Below, in pieces: positions 4,980 through 5,099 of a stretch of DNA of 5,099 nucleotides. Source of the DNA: Alphaproteobacteria bacterium. GTDB taxonomy: Bacteria; Pseudomonadota; Alphaproteobacteria; Micropepsales; Micropepsaceae. The notes beneath the pieces are model-generated. The model was not told where the DNA came from. It was given only the letters and a program-made list of their open reading frames with translations, and searched no databases. A program made the position numbers and the translations under genes. The stretch spans positions 1 to 5,099 of the forward strand of contig CANGRN010000152.1 in NCBI GenBank assembly GCA_947455695.1, in the 5' to 3' direction. Position 1 is the first letter of the stretch; the number at the start of each line of letters is the position of its first letter.

Positions 4980-5099
4980 TTAGCGCAGCGTGCTGTTGAG
5001 AAGCCAGGCCAGTCGCACACCTGCCTTTGCAAGCTGCACCCGCGCCACAGCGGATTCCCGGAAAACATAATCGCGCGGCAGCCTGACAAAGCGGCGGCC
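4980..5099 (-). CDS. C-terminal end of a probable S1/P1-type nuclease (partial)
   Basis: On the minus strand an open frame enters from the right edge and ends at TAA (4980-4982), giving 39 residues. The last 22 (from V-A-R-V-Q-L to the end) include Q-L-A-K-A-G-V-R-L-A-W-L-L-N. They resemble the terminal helix of bacterial S1/P1 nucleases, where a Q-L-x-x-A-G-x-R-L-A-x-L-L-N pattern closes the protein. S1/P1 enzymes are secreted zinc-dependent single-strand nucleases/phosphatases. The zinc ligands lie outside the window, so activity cannot be judged. The other two minus-strand frames are also open over this short stretch, but they give less protein-like sequence. The identification rests on a short tail and could be wrong. 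Confidence 0.6.
   Translation of the reverse strand, partial: GRRFVRLPRDYVFRESAVARVQLAKAGVRLAWLLNSTLR

Overview
The window looks like ordinary chromosome from a GC-rich alphaproteobacterium. The evidence is a DUF2336-family protein (a family found mainly in Alphaproteobacteria), an intracellular PHA depolymerase of the proteobacterial Cys-type family, a bfd-bfr iron-storage pair behind Fur-like operators, and alphaproteobacterial-style codon use throughout. I cannot narrow this to a genus. There are no RNA genes, mobile elements, CRISPR arrays or clear intrinsic terminators.

Layout. Positions 1-273 (+) are the C-terminal 90 residues of an unrecognised protein. Convergent to it, 315-971 (-) encodes a secreted SGNH/GDSL-type hydrolase. 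A 144-bp intergenic region (972-1115) follows, holding a strong sigma70-type promoter with two Fur-box-like dyads. It drives bfd (1116-1301) and the overlapping bfr (1235-1807). Bfr ends tail-to-tail inside a CTAG shared with the DUF2336 gene (1804-2883, -). Upstream of that, on the same strand, lies a glutathione S-transferase family gene (2983-3639, -). After a second divergent intergenic region (3640-3761) comes phaZ (3762-4979, +). Its stop abuts the stop of a convergent gene entering from the right edge (4980-5099, -), whose visible tail resembles the C-terminus of S1/P1 nucleases.

How the genes work together. bfd and bfr form a recognised module: Bfr stores iron in a 24-mer with haem at subunit interfaces, and the Bfd ferredoxin passes electrons to the haem to release Fe2+. 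The paired Fur-like sites suggest iron control. phaZ (carbon-reserve mobilisation), the GST and the DUF2336 gene are separate units with no evident shared pathway.

The most notable oddity is the bfr start. The codon aligning exactly with residue 1 of ordinary bacterioferritins is GTC, and no canonical in-frame start lies between it and an ATG inside bfd. The protein therefore either carries a 31-residue Arg/Pro/Ala-rich leader or starts in an unusual way, unless this is a sequencing error. I did not find a convincing novel multi-gene system here.
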